A stretch of DNA of 64,000 nucleotides from Apricaphanius iberus (lineage: Eukaryota > Chordata > Actinopteri > Cyprinodontiformes > Aphaniidae), in NCBI GenBank assembly GCA_028564705.1, contig JAPXFQ010001688.1, positions 682,001 to 746,000 on the forward strand, read 5' to 3'. The notes beneath the pieces are model-generated. The model was not told where the DNA came from, did not search any database, and saw only the letters and a list, made by a program, of their open reading frames with translations. Shown here piece by piece: positions 1 through 11,284 of the stretch. Both the position numbers and the translations under genes were made by a program. The stretch's first letter is position 1, and each line of letters starts with the position of its first letter.

Positions 1-539
1 ACTACCAGCAGAGACTCAAAAATTATTCAAACATACGTGGATGAGACAAAACAACAGTTCAGGCATGAGTGAATAACATGTTATCAGGACGCTACATGTC
101 AAAAGTCAATTTTGCATCATACCCCCACTTTAAGAAAAAGATTGATGGTCATGTGACCTATATGGTTTACACAATTATTTCAAAATGTTATGCTATTTGC
201 ACGAAAACCACACACAACCAAAACCACAGCATTATTTTTATTTTTTAAACTGTTAATTGGCAAAATAGGTTAGGTTATTAGCAGGTTTTACATTTGATTG
301 TTTATATTTTATATGTTAGAAAAGGATGTAAATTTTTTTTCTGAAAAGTACAATTGTTTACTCTAACTGGAAGATGTTACAATAGTTTTAGTGGCCTTAT
401 TTTCAAAGTTTCCTTTTTCTCTATTATCTTTTCAAAAATAAAAACAAAACACTGAAATTAAGATGATCTATATTTTGTGCTTGTTTTAGTATATGTTTTA
501 TTTGTTAAAAATATTTAAAGAAAATCAATTAAAAAAAAC
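1..539. other. A+T-rich DNA, no recognised feature
   Basis: Low-complexity A+T-rich sequence with short homopolymer runs. I see no open frame of useful length, no splice-site pair and no recognised repeat until the TA dinucleotide that abuts the Tc1-type element. Confidence 0.6.
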
Positions 540-541
540 TA

Positions 542-1428
542 CAGTGGGGCAAGTCAGTATTTAGCATCCACCGATTGTGCAGCTGTCCCATTTTAAAAGC
601 TGAGATGTCTGTAATTTTCATACCAAATACACTTCAACTGTAACAGACAGAATGTCAAAAGGCAATGCAATTTCATTTGTACAGCGCATTTTCAGCCTTT
701 AGTGTGTTTGCACACACTATAGGTGATATTTTAGAAAACTTTAGATGGCCTTCGACATGTGTTGGTTTAAGTTTGGAGGCTTCAGGATTTTAATCCATGA
801 CATTGTCCCAGCTCTTTTCAGGTAATAGACCAATATACCAATGTAGTTCTGGGCTGTTTTCTCGCCGTTCCCAAGACCATATGTACCCCACAAGGTGAGA
901 TCTTACATAGAGCCCCAGATGGAAGGAGATTGTCAGTTATCTTGTGTTACGGCTACTGTTTCTTAAGGGGCCTTGAAGTTTGTTTTCTCTCCTCTGTCTG
1001 AATGTCTAGCCCTACCTGTTTTCCCTGAAGACTGTGGAGCTGCAGATTCTTGTGCAGGTGTACAATCTTGTTCCTGGTATCCTTGGACAGCTCTCCGATC
1101 TTGGCTATGGTGGAGGTTAGAGTCTGACAGGTGTCTTTCATATTAATGAGTTCAAGCTGGTGCTATTAATACAGATAACATGTGCCAGGTTAAAGAGCTT
1201 CTTAAAGAAGTAGTAACAGGTCTGTGAGGGTCAGAATTCTTGCTTTTTTGTCGTTGCTAAATACCTATATGAATAAACTTAATTTAATTATTCTCAACAA
1301 TATATTTTTTTATATTCTGTCTCTTACAGTTGAAGTCCACCTATGATAAAAATGACATACCTCTCTCATCTGTTTAAGTGGGACAACTTGCACAGTCGTT
1401 GACTGACAAATACTTTTTTCCCCCACTG
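542..1428 (-). mobile_element. Tc1/mariner-type element with both inverted ends
   Basis: The ends read CAGTGGGGCAAGTCAG on the left and TTTCCCCCACTG on the right. The terminal inverted repeats run for about 100 bp at moderate identity (shared GTATTTAG/G, TGTGCA, GTCCCA and ACTTCAACTGTAA blocks). TA lies immediately outside each end (540-541 and 1429-1430), as expected for Tc1 target duplication. At 887 bp it is much shorter than a 1.5-1.6 kb autonomous copy, so most of the transposase is gone. The surviving coding part is antisense. It is a dead, internally deleted copy. Confidence 0.88.
953..1141 (-). pseudogene. Tc1 transposase N-terminal fragment
   Basis: A 62-residue minus-strand frame includes ELSKDTRNKIVHLHK near residue 17, which matches the first helix-turn-helix of the DNA-binding region of Tc1-family transposases (usual form KELSKDTRNKIVDLHK). 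The frame drifts after the LHK and ends early; the DDE catalytic domain is absent here. It lies inside the element bounded at 542 and 1428, upstream in transposase sense of its right end. Non-functional remnant. Confidence 0.8.
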
Positions 1429-1719
1429 TACCACATTTTCTCCATTATTTGTAATGACCGGATTTCATCAGAGTTACTTAAACAGATCAAATCTAAACAT
1501 GTTCTCACCAGTATGCTTATTTTCAATGCTATTTGGTAGAAATGTAACATACTAATGTAACAGAGTGTCTCTTTCCACTAGTAGTTTGTAGTTTCTGTGC
1601 ATGAGTAGTGCCATGCCAGCAGGTCAACACTTCACCACCTCCTGAGTTCTATTCCGGCCTTTATTAATAAGTGCTTAACTTAAGACCAATTTCACTGCAG
1701 TATTTTGTTTTCATTACAG

Positions 1720-1846
1720 AGAAGCACGCTTGACTCTGACAAGGAAATCAATGCAGAAACTAATTATTCTGTACAGTGTACTGATATGGAGCTGGTCGAT
1801 AAAACTGTCCAAGAGTCTGTATCAGTGCATGTGACATCATCTAAGG
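1720..1846 (+). CDS. Candidate internal coding exon, gene not recognised
   Basis: A pyrimidine-rich tract ending TTTTGTTTTCATTACAG precedes position 1720, and a donor GTAATT follows position 1846. The 127-bp segment is open in one frame only, giving 42 codons that begin RSTLDSDKEINAETNYSVQC and end VHVTSSK plus one base. The composition is acidic and polar, unlike the surrounding A+T-rich noise, and it is not part of a recognised repeat. It ends in phase 1, matching the start phase of the candidate exon at 9050. I do not recognise the protein. It could be chance, since the donor is only moderate. Confidence 0.42.
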
Positions 1847-2329
1847 GTAATTATCTTTGATTAATGACTTCACCCAAGCTGGCTCAGTGGAGTTTTACTA
1901 CAACAGTTCAATGCTGAAAGAAAAAGGTGTTGCCTACATGTGGTCTGCAAGGGACTCCGAGTGGGAGACCTCTAACCTTGCACGTTTAGTGCCTATCTTC
2001 ACACATTGAAAGTAAACGCACTTTAATGAGTACCCACAATTGTGTGAGACCAAGTGTAAGAAATACCAAAGCCAACAGCGGGATGGTGTGAATTGGATAA
2101 ACTGACAGGATAAACCATATTTTAGCTGGTAAACTGTGCTTGGAGGCATATATAGCAGCTGAAGTGTATACGTGTGTGTCAAACTGTCAAAAAGTGGTGG
2201 AACAGACAAATCCCTTTCTGCATATCAGCTTCAAAGCAAGACTACCCCGAGACTGCAGAAGGTTGGCAAAGAGACAGTGAGTGTGTGAGTTCGTGTGGCA
2301 AGTGTATCGGTTACACTTTCACTGCAGGA
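1847..2329. other. No recognised feature
   Basis: If the flanking exon candidates are real this is the start of a 7.2-kb intron. I see no repeat family, splice pair or convincing open frame here. Confidence 0.5.
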
Positions 2330-3080
2330 TCAGTTCTTAGGGGCTCATAGGGGAAAGGAAAAATGAATGGAATACAGAAACAGTGAAAAAGTAAATGGGA
2401 GGATAAATAGAGGATAGATATGCAAAAATGACTGAGTTGATGTAAAAAAGGAAAGTCAAATGAAAGGAATGGAATTCAGATTAAGGAAAAAAGGAAGGGC
2501 AAAACCATAAACAATTGATGCAAAGATGTAAACAAAAAGAAAAGAGGATGGGATGAAAACACCAAAAACTTGAGAGGCTAGAGGAGGGATGCAAGGAAGA
2601 AAAAGGATTTTTTTAAAAACAGTGGAGGAAAGGACCTGAGACATTATTATGCAAAGATAGAATTATAATTAAAATCACTCAGGGGGAAAAACAAGAGCAG
2701 AACAAATGATAAAACTTGGACTAAAAGATGAGTTATCACCTTCAGAGAAAAAAAATACACAGCAAAGGAATTCGGCGAGACAATGAGCAGAGATGGGATG
2801 GCACAAACAAACAAAATAAAGTAAAAAAAGAAGAAAAATTCAGCATGACAGCATAGGCAGATTCCACAAATTGACAAGGTTCAAGCAGTAGTGAGAAGTG
2901 AGAAAAAAAGGATGGAATGGGTGGAAGAATAGCATAGAATTCAAAAATTTGATGCAACTGTGCAAAGCAAATAAGTGAGGAGGAATTTAAATAAGCGCAA
3001 CATTTGGAAGAGGAGTGTAAAATAAGGATCATCAATATCCAGCATGAAGAAAAGACAAAAACTCAAGTAAAAAGATAAGT
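2330..3080. repeat. Purine-rich strand-asymmetric tract
   Basis: For about 750 bp the plus strand is strongly enriched in A and G (GGAAAGGAAAAATGAATGG-like irregular text), without a fixed repeat unit. The minus-strand open frames here are F/L/S-rich, as expected from pyrimidine skew, and are not genes. A similar shorter tract lies at 26.85-27.13 kb. Confidence 0.6.
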
Positions 3081-4480
3081 AGATCCTCTTGGAAATCCTA
3101 TTTTACCATCTGCACTTGATTCTCTGGGTGTATCCTTTTAACATTCTCCACAGAATTGTATACGGTTAGGGTTAGCCTTACATAGTTTATCCATTACTAG
3201 GCACAGAATGATAGGAGTTGGCTTTATGACCACTTCAAATAATACCATTGTTTCTTATTGTTTACCTAATAATACAACTGTTTGTAGGACCCCCCGTAGT
3301 GCCTTCTACACCATGAGTGTCAGGAGATATTTCCAAATAGGGATATTTGTCTTTCTTCTAAGCCAGGGAAAAGTGTGGTTGCTTCTTTCAAGCAGTTGAG
3401 GCTGACTGGGAGTGTGCATCAATAAGTTGCGGAGGGGTTTTGCCGGGCTTCCACTCTGCTACTTTTTCTGGAGTTTTATTCAAATTACTTTGAAGAACTA
3501 CTTTTAGAATAATATGTAAATGTGTAGGTGGTTTTGTTTTGTTCATAGATTATGGGATGTTAATGGTTCAAAACACTCTGTTCATGATAGCTGTACCTTA
3601 ATAATAATGACCAAATGATTCTCTCCCCAATGCTGCATTCGGTGGCTTTGATCATTTAGGAAACAAATGAAGTACAACATTGTATTGCTGTTAAGCTAGC
3701 TCCAACATTACACAGAAACATATGGAAATGTATGTCTGGAAACATCAAAAGAAAAACACTTTGTGTTTTATTTAACTGAAAATATCAAAATAAAAGCACT
3801 TCCTGTTCCATTCACTCAGATGTTTCATTTATCTACTTAGTACACAATTAGTTTTGTAATTTACAACCTAAATTTACATGTCTTTACTACTTAGAATCTA
3901 ATTCTGTTATTAATCTTAGAGCATGAATGTGTATTCATGCATCTAATACGGTCAATTTTATGTTTGATACGTTTTCTTAAAACCATATGAATCAGCAATT
4001 ACCAAATTTTGATGGTAAAATGAATGTTGAAAGATTAAAAAGATAACTGCCTCGAGACTAAAAGATAATAATTTAATATTCACATGGTAAATCAGGCTGA
4101 AGGACAACAGTAAATGTTTGGAATCTTGACTTAAAGCTATATGCAAGGTTAGAGTTTCACAAGATGTTTTGGATTTGATGAGAACATGTTTATTCCAGTG
4201 CTGTACTGCAACTGTCGTAGTTTCCCTTATCCAGACTGGATCAAAAGTAAATAGGTTCAAACATTCATACGTACTTCCCAACTATCATTTGAGTAATGCA
4301 GTTTATGAAGTTCTTGAGAACCAGACACTTTTTGTAGGTATACACAAGCTTCAGACATATTTTGGCTGGATATTTGATCACTCATCATATTAGAAATGGT
4401 AGTTAATTTAATTTTGTTAGTTTCCAGAAATATATACCAGGCTTTAAACATTAAAGCATTGTTCACTAATTGTGAAATGT
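3081..4480. other. No recognised feature
   Basis: A+T-rich DNA. Short open frames on both strands overlap each other and show no family motifs. Nothing supportable seen. Confidence 0.5.
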
Positions 4481-4489
4481 GTGCGCTCC

Positions 4490-5170
4490 TCTTGTGATTC
4501 CAGAAGTCAGGACACACACCCATGGTGAGGCATCCTTTCATTATTATGGCCCGCATGTCTTGAACAGGCTGCCAGAGGACCTCAGGGCCGCAGAGAACGT
4601 TCATCTTTTTAAGAGGAGGCTCGAAACTCACCTTTTTAGCTCAGCTTTTAATTGAGTATTATTAATTAGAGTGTTTTATTGCTCTGTATGTTTTATTTGC
4701 TTTTATTTTAAAAGAGTTTTATTAGATATTTATGTTATTATATGGTTAAGTGTTTTAATATTGTACTTATTACTACTTATTTTACTTATATTAGCGCTGG
4801 TTATTTTACATTTTTACTTATTAAACCTACTTTCAGTTTTTCCTCTGTGGGAGCCCTCTGCCTCAGGGGCAGTGTTCGGCTGCGGTGGTCTGGGTGCTCT
4901 CCAGGAAGTGCTCAGGTGGAGGTGGGGATTTCCACCCTCCCTCCTCTGAGCGCCCTGTGTCAGTGCTCTGGCTGCTACGTGGACCTGCTGCTGTTGCGGC
5001 AGATGGCTCTCCTGATGGCGTATTCCTTACGTACCTGACTCATCTGAGCTCAGCCCAGTGTCTACCTGTCGTCTTACGCAGGAAATGTCCAGTCATTTTA
5101 AACCGTAAAGCTCTTTGAGCTGCATTTTTTTGTATGAAAAGCGCTTTAGAAATCAAGTTTGATTTGATTT
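4490..5170 (+). mobile_element. L2/Rex1-like LINE, 3' end
   Basis: A plus-strand frame at 4509-4655 encodes YYGPHVLNRLPEDLRAAE and continues with KRRLETHLF before a stop. This is the C-terminal tail typical of teleost L2/Rex1-like reverse transcriptase proteins (WNSLPEDLR...FK..LKTHLF). The usual W before NRL is replaced by VL. It is followed by a long A+T-rich 3' UTR and a characteristic tail (AAAGCGCTTTAGAAATCAAG, then TGATT repeats) ending near 5170. It is 5'-truncated, as LINE copies usually are, and carries no catalytic domain. Confidence 0.78.
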
Positions 5171-5186
5171 GAAAAGCTTCATGTTG

Positions 5187-5715
5187 GGGAGCACGGTGGT
5201 GCAGCTGGTAGCGCAGCTCACCTCACAGCTAGAAGGTCCTGGGTTCGATTCCTGCCGGGGACGCTGTGGGTGCTGAAGGTGTGTTTGATCCTCCATATCA
5301 TCAGCACCCACACCCTGGGTGGGGTTGGCAAAAGGGCTTTCTGTGTGGAGTTTGCATGTTCTCCCCGTGTTCCCTTGAGTAGTTAATATGAGCTACTCCC
5401 ACAAAAACATGTATCAGTTCTGGGCTATATACTGCCCCCTCCTGGCTGACCGAGGCGCCTGAGGGGTTGGAGAGGATCCAGCTGGAATAGTGTGATCCTT
5501 CCACACGCTACGTCCAGCTGGGGGAACCCCACCCCCTCGGGTGACAAAATGGGCCTGTTCACTCCTCAAGTAGGAAGGAGGCTTGAGCTCAGTGCAGGGC
5601 CCTCCTACGGTCAGCAGAGGGAAGGCAATGCCCAGGACTGTACTTAGGTAGGAACACTGGGGTGATAATAATGGGGAAAAAATCGTGGGATAAAAAAATA
5701 TAAAAAAAAAAAAAA
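5187..5715 (+). mobile_element. tRNA-headed SINE with poly-A tail and perfect target duplication
   Basis: The head GCACGGTGGTGCAGCTGG contains an A-box-like TGGTAGCGCAG (5206-5216) and a B-box GGTTCGATTCC (5242-5252), spaced as in an RNA polymerase III internal promoter. After a shared GGAGTTTGCATGTTCTCC block the body diverges from the other SINEs in this window. It ends in an A-rich tail. A 16-bp direct repeat, GAAAAGCTTCATGTTG, flanks it exactly (5171-5186 and 5716-5731), so the full insertion is delimited. It landed at the tail of the LINE just upstream. The perfect duplication implies a fairly recent insertion. Confidence 0.9.
5206..5252 (+). promoter_or_regulatory. Pol III internal promoter boxes of the SINE
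   Basis: A-box-like TGGTAGCGCAG at 5206-5216 and B-box GGTTCGATTCC at 5242-5252. The B-box matches the tRNA consensus exactly. Confidence 0.7.
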
Positions 5716-5731
5716 GAAAAGCTTCATGTTG

Positions 5732-6400
5732 ACTCTTTCCCACAAACTTGTCATTCTGTTTGCCAAATGGCTAGGCAGATTTGAAGATGATGATTTTGTG
5801 CTTGAGTCTTGATGGTTCCTGGTTTGTTCTTGAAAATATTAATGAATTTCCAGTCGTGTGAAGGCGAATTTTTGGGTTAAACCTAGTGACACATCAACAA
5901 AACGTATTGTTGGAATTAATAAACTAGGCAAAGATTGGGCATCTGAGATGGCTCCCACCTCAGATATTAAAAATTTATGAAGCATGCTCAATAGCTGGGT
6001 CATTGCTAGGAAATCTTTCATTTTAAATGAGCTCTACTAAGTGCGGTCAAACATTCAGCCAGAAAAATACATTTGTTGATTACGATAAAAATGTGAGTAG
6101 TTTCTCTGGAACCTGCTAAGGCAGGCTATGCCAAATATTAAAGCTATATATTTGAGCCTGTGTTTCTAAATTTAACCTCTTTGTATTTTAGAGAAAATAC
6201 AAATTAAACAAATTTTTTTGGACACAATTCTAGTTTATGATATTTATTGAAGTTGTATGTTGTATCATCACTCCACCCTGTAAAAAGAAAGACTCACATC
6301 AAAAAACTGAAATTTCAGACTGGCTGTATTTTGAGTACCATCTATCATCAGTCATATTTATAAGGTCTTGTTTGTAAATTTAGTCAAACCTCCAAAACTT
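5732..6400. other. No recognised feature
   Basis: A+T-rich sequence between the SINE and the next LINE fragment. Nothing supportable seen. Confidence 0.45.
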
Positions 6401-6409
6401 AACTCAAAC

Positions 6410-7465
6410 TTTTTCAATGATTTCAGCACCCTTCTTTCTGCAATATGCATTGACTCTGACCAACTAATTATTGTGGGAAACTTCAACATCAATACTGACA
6501 ACCCCCAATATAGATGTGCAAAAACATGAAGTAATACTCTCCATTACATCGCCCTGCCCTAACATGTCAAACAACCAACACAAAATCAAGGACACACACC
6601 AGACTTAATTATTATCAAAGGGTTAAATATCTCCAACATCTCTGTAGTTCATATTGCATTGTCTGAATATTTTAGCTTTTTCTTTGAAAGCACGATCCCT
6701 GCTATACTATTTAACCAAAATAAGATCACGGTTAAAAAGAATTTCCTCTGGGACAGCTCAGCTGAAACCTTTAAACAAATGTACTGCTCTGCCTTACCCC
6801 CATCCCCTTCCTCCTCCAACAAAAACTCAGTAAACAAACGGGCACATAACTCTCTAAGGTTTCAGACATTGTTACCATTGCTAAAGTAGTCTCAAGTAGA
6901 AAGAAGTCTCCACAGACTAGTGATCAACTGGTATGTAGCGAAAAAATGTAATGTCGACAAGCTGAAAGAAAATGAGAAACAACTCAACTCTAGGTTCACT
7001 ATGAGATCTACAATGACAGGCTGAGCAAATATAATTAAACTTTGAAAGATGCAAGGGAATCATTCTTTCCTGAAATCATTAACAGAAACACTAAAAATAG
7101 CTAAAAAAAGCTCTTGAACTAAACTCCACCAGGGCAGCTTTTTTTACTGAAAAGATTCTGACAAATACAAGGTCAATCTGTACAGCAGCACAAAAACTCA
7201 CCATCATTGTCACCCCCATGTAAAAACAATGTGAGTAAATTTCTGAATTCAATAAGCTAAACCAATCAGACCTTGATAAAATCATAAAAAAATAAGCTCC
7301 ACCTTGTGCTGACTTGATATCTTAGCCACAGCTTTTCTAAAGAAAGTTTGCCCTGTCATTAAGTCTGATCTGATTCAAATAGCTAGCAAATTCCTCCTGT
7401 CAGGTGCCTTCGCCCAGACCTCAAAAACAGCAGTTATCAAACCACTACTAAAGAAGAACAATCAA
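6410..7465 (+). mobile_element. L2/Rex1-like LINE, endonuclease end to start of reverse transcriptase
   Basis: Plus-strand translation, with many stops and shifts, gives LLSAICIDSDQLIIVGNFNI at 6430-6495. This is the end of an apurinic-type endonuclease domain whose usual GDFN aspartate has become N. It is followed by GHTPDLIIIKGLNIS and, near 7440, KTAVIKPLLKKNN, the entry to the reverse transcriptase. The order and spacing match a LINE ORF2. Several in-frame stops and indels make it dead. The last block recurs in the LINE fragment at 50.9 kb. Confidence 0.78.
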
Positions 7466-8740
7466 TGTCTGCTTTCCGAACCTTGGCCAGAACCAAAGCG
7501 GACTGCCAGAGAGATTAACTCTTGCAGCTGGATCAATTCCAACAATAAAGATGCCTGATGAAGTGGAAGGGGCAGTAAGTAAATGCTAGATACATGCTAA
7601 TGCATGTTAACCATTTATGAACCAGCTTATGTGAACTTATAACTCTGCTTATGCATTCAGGCACAACACACCCAAACCTCATTATAAGAAACAAGAACAT
7701 TTTAAAAATAAAACGGGGCTGGAAAGATCTGCTGGCTTCAGCAGTCTGTCACTGGACTGGCTCCAATGGTTTGTGCTACACTCTGTTATTAATAAGAAGC
7801 TGGTAGCTTTAGCTGCTGAGATCAGCTTTCTTTGCCCAGTGTTTACTCAAAAAAACAAACCAAAGGTCTGAGTAATTGATATAATAAAGTTTAATAAAAT
7901 GTTAAAAGCTTAAGAGCATCACAATAAGCCTTTATTTTAAATTACTGAAATATTTTTGAAAAAATATCGCTATGATGTGGCTTATAACATTACTTGTTGC
8001 ACATGCTGCTTTGCTGCAGTCAGACCAGGACTCAAGGCTACATCACAAAATGGGCAGCGCTCACTGGGGGAGACAGGATTATAGAGAAACTGAGCATTTT
8101 ACTTCCAGGTCAAAGAATAACTCAAGGATATAAGTTACATTTCAGGGAAAATTAATACTATATGACACCAACGGTAACATTTTATCATATATGTGCCAGT
8201 CCAAGACGATGAAAGCTGTAAATTAGCACGATATAGGATCTTTAATACGTCAGTCTGACTGAAATCAGACTTGAATCAAATTCAACGGGAGTTTTGCAAA
8301 TCGAACTAAGGGATGCAGACGATGCGATTGGGAATCAAATTTCTCTGCAACCAATCCCCCACGGATAAGACGCAGAAGTAACAGCAACAACACAGTTGTA
8401 GTATAAGAAGAATATGGCGGCTAAGACAAACGTTACCAGCCAATCGGTGCATTTTTGGACTGACAAATAGACAAAGAAATGTGATTGTGCATATCTTGCT
8501 TTTACTCAGTGTGTTTCACCCCTGCCAGCCACTGTTTACTGCTTGTGTGCTGCTCCAGTCTAAGCAGCAGAATGCTAACACAAACGGGGGCAAGTTGCCA
8601 TCTTTCGTTGTGGAGTCGAACGTACTTAATTTAATAATTTGATTTTCTGAGTAACATGTGAACTGGGACTCGGCTCTCAACAGGGGGCAAGACCTTAGTC
8701 CGATTACTTCAAAAAGCTCGATTACAGGTCTTCAATGTAT
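7466..8740. other. Unassigned, partly transposon-like DNA
   Basis: Mixed-composition sequence. The part from about 8250 to 8720 is richer in CpG and has phrases reminiscent of teleost DNA transposons (GTCCGATTACTTC, AGCTCGATTACAGG), but I found no matching inverted ends. No gene seen. Confidence 0.35.
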
Positions 8741-8835
8741 TTTGGTGCAAAGCCATTCTGTGATTTATAAACTACTAACAGTATTTTAAAGTTTATTCCG
8801 AGCTACAGGTAGCCAGTTGAAGGAATTCATAACCT
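8741..8835 (+). repeat. Dispersed LINE-like repeat fragment
   Basis: GCAAAGCCATTCTGTGATTT, TATTTTAAAGTTTATTCCGAG and CTACAGGTAGCCAGTTGA follow the order of a very common teleost dispersed repeat associated with L2-like LINEs. Short, both ends truncated. Confidence 0.4.
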
Positions 8836-9049
8836 TAGATCAGCAAAACAACTACTGGGCCCTATGATGTATAGATAGATACAAATGTAACATGCAATTG
8901 TATTACACATGCATATGGTTATGGGTCTAAAAATGAAGTGAAACTGTGTCTGTTCCTCAGACTACAGTTGTCCCCTGAGGAGAAGCAATCTTCTTTATTG
9001 GGTTGTTCACTCTTTTTAAGTCTCTTCTCTGATGCTGGTATCCCAACAG

Positions 9050-9170
9050 ATGAAGGCAGAAGAGTTTACACTATCCAGAACAAACATATAGAAGATCTGC
9101 AGCATCTTGCTGCAAACCTTAAAGGGCCTAAGGTTCCCTTAGGAAGTCCAGTTTGCTCTTTCCCTTTCCT
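9050..9170 (+). CDS. Candidate internal coding exon, gene not recognised
   Basis: An acceptor (TGATGCTGGTATCCCAACAG) precedes 9050 and a near-consensus donor GTAAGC follows 9170. The 121-bp segment starts with two bases of a split codon, then encodes EGRRVYTIQNKHIEDLQHLA continuing NLKGPKVPLGSPVCSFPF plus two bases. Its entry phase fits the exit phase of the candidate exon at 1720, where the split codon would become GAT (Asp). It looks helical and polar, not transposase-like. Identity unknown. A plausible exon of the same gene, but unproven. Confidence 0.42.
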
Positions 9171-9179
9171 GTAAGCAAC

Positions 9180-9480
9180 TATACTGTCGAGTCTCCAGTC
9201 CAGTATGCCGTACAGGTGAACACCAAGGTATTAAGTGGGTGTCAGTATGGTGTGTCTGTGAAAATCCCCCCACCAGCTGTTTCATTCTCCCGGCAGCAAG
9301 GCTGGCTGGCGAACACTGGCGCCACCAGGTCCTCTGATCAACACGAGTAGGCAAGGTAGGTGAAGTGTCTTGCCCAAAGACACAACGGCACATGGCAAGC
9401 GAAGGCTAAGAATCCAACCAAGGATTTTTGGGTCACAGGCTAATAACTTTTCCTCTGAGCAACAGTTGCCCTGTAAAAGT
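9180..9480. repeat. Common teleost dispersed repeat
   Basis: AAGTGTCTTGCCCAAAGACA at about 9365, followed by ATCCAACCAAGGATT and a CTCTGAGCAACAGTTGCC end, resembles a widespread fish repeat with GTGTCTTGCCCAAGGACACA and a degenerate anticodon-like tail. Boundaries are uncertain; it may be SINE-related. Confidence 0.45.
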
Positions 9481-9567
9481 GAATTTAACTAAACAAACAG
9501 GACATGTTTGAGAAAAAAAATAATTTGGTATTTATTAATTTATAGTTTATTATCAAATCAATTTCCC

Positions 9568-9640
9568 GTATGCCTCCCATGTGAAGTGTTCCAGGCAACT
9601 CCCTGATTTTGGATGAAGCGGAGAAAAATGGATGGATGGA
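9568..9640 (+). mobile_element. RTE/Rex3-like LINE 3' scrap
   Basis: ATGCCTCCCATGTGAAGTGT then TCCAGGCA, followed after a deletion by GATGAAGCGGAGAAAAATGG and ATGG repeats, matches the 3' end of teleost RTE/Rex3-type LINEs with the middle missing. A longer relative is at 30.8 kb. Confidence 0.5.
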
Positions 9641-9757
9641 TCAACAATTATGAAGAACACATTTAGTAATCTTAAATCTTGAAATATTTATTGGAAAAAT
9701 AATCTTATTTCAGACAAAGCTTTTGTATTGTTTCAAGCATTTTGATTGATTTAGGCA

Positions 9758-11284
9758 GCAGACCTGCCAACCTTGGCTAAATATTATGAGTACCAATTGT
9801 GTTGTGCAGCTTTTTTCCAGCTTTTTTTTTTTTTTTTAACTTCATTACTTTGCATGCAGTAATTTTCACCATTCACTGGCCGGAAATTGGTTATACATAT
9901 TTTACATTATCAGACTTCTAATAAAGAAAATATAGACATATTGTGGTACTGGCCACAATCTTGAAATGCTTCTTGACCTCCAAATGGGGGCGACAGTCTG
10001 CAAAACACACACACACATTCATAGTTCTTATTTTGACAATTAATAGACATTTTTCACAATTTAGCCAGTGTCTAAAATATCTACACTGGACATTTTGATA
10101 TTCAACAGTGAAACTAAAAAGTTCCACTTGCTTTGATTGTATGTGTGCTGATAGCCACAATTTAACTGCATTGAATTATTTCATACTTATTTAATCAAAA
10201 TTATTCAGAAAATATTTTAATATGTATTAGATTAAATGGTAATAATTTATTTTGTATATTGAAACAATTTACTTGTTTTTAAGAATGTAAAAATTATTGG
10301 TTTAGAGCACATATGCACACATCACCGGAGCTGATTTATAATTTACCTGCAGCTCCCTGGTGGATCATGTGCACATCATAATAGCACACTGTGCAAAATG
10401 CATGATGAGAAACTTTAGAGGGTCGCAAGCTTGAACACTTTTTTTTGTTATTTACAGCGGTCCCTCACAGGAGTTCACTTGTTATACAGATTTTTTTAAA
10501 GTACAATTTTACATGCTTTCTTTACAGCATACTAACAGATATTGTGTTCTGCGTCCTGATTAATTGGAGGCAATTTTCAATCTCCCCTGTGTCGTATCTC
10601 CTGCATTTGACAAATTTAACATGTCTAGTTATGAGAATCTTCTAGTCCAGAAAAAAAATGGCGCAAACCCTCTATTCCTCGAGCTTCTCACGTATCACAG
10701 TAACAGTATTATTGATAGATGCCAGAGTGTCTTGCAGACACAATTCAAATTGTGCTCTCGCGAGACCTCTGGATTTCCAGGGTAGTGTTTGGCAGGCCTG
10801 CTGCTGAACATGAGCGATATATTTGCTAAAAGAAAAACCTCGCAAATCGTTATTTTTCTTTTGTTTTTTTAGACTGCGGCTCGAATGTTTCCTCAGCAAA
10901 AGTAATGTTATGTGTAACGGTTCACATTTGCCAAAACCTGAAAGTCCGCTGACACACACACACAAGCACACACATATTTTACCAGTTGAAGTGCCAGCTG
11001 CAGCAATGAGTGAGGAACGGAGGATGGAGTTGAGGCAGCGCGCAAGAGGAGATATAGAGGGAGGCGGGGGGGCAGATGTTACGTTAGGTAGACTTGTTAT
11101 TCTCCGCTTTTCTACAATTATTGGCTGAATATGCTTCACCATGCTGCTGCATCATGATGTCAGACATGTGTAGGCTACCATGTCCGCAGGATTTTGAGTA
11201 TTTTAGAGGGGCAAGTTGTCACATCGTATACAGATGTCAAATTGCGAACTTGCTACGCAAAACGCGTACAGGTTGGCAGGTTTG
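9758..11284. mobile_element. Possible DNA transposon with 16-bp inverted ends
   Basis: The left end GCAGACCTGCCAACCT and the right end AGGTTGGCAGGTTTGC are inverted copies with one mismatch, 1.5 kb apart. The interior at 10,740-11,060 is more CpG-rich than its surroundings and holds short ATG frames (MSEERRMELRQRARGDIEGG on plus) that could be the start of a lost transposase. I found no convincing target duplication, so the pairing could be partly chance. A 156-residue minus frame across this interior has no family motif. Confidence 0.45.

Noticed and set aside
2456..3035. Several overlapping minus-strand hydrophobic open frames
   Set aside because: They arise from the purine-rich plus strand, which gives F/L/S-rich translations; no start context, splice sites or family motifs.
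5187..5260. tRNA gene
   Set aside because: A- and B-boxes are present, but the sequence does not fold as a cloverleaf with anticodon arm and belongs to a repeated SINE with target duplication.
10672..11142. 156-residue minus-strand open frame
   Set aside because: No protein motif; it includes a CA-repeat-encoded C/V run and spans the core of a putative transposon with short plus-strand frames opposite it.
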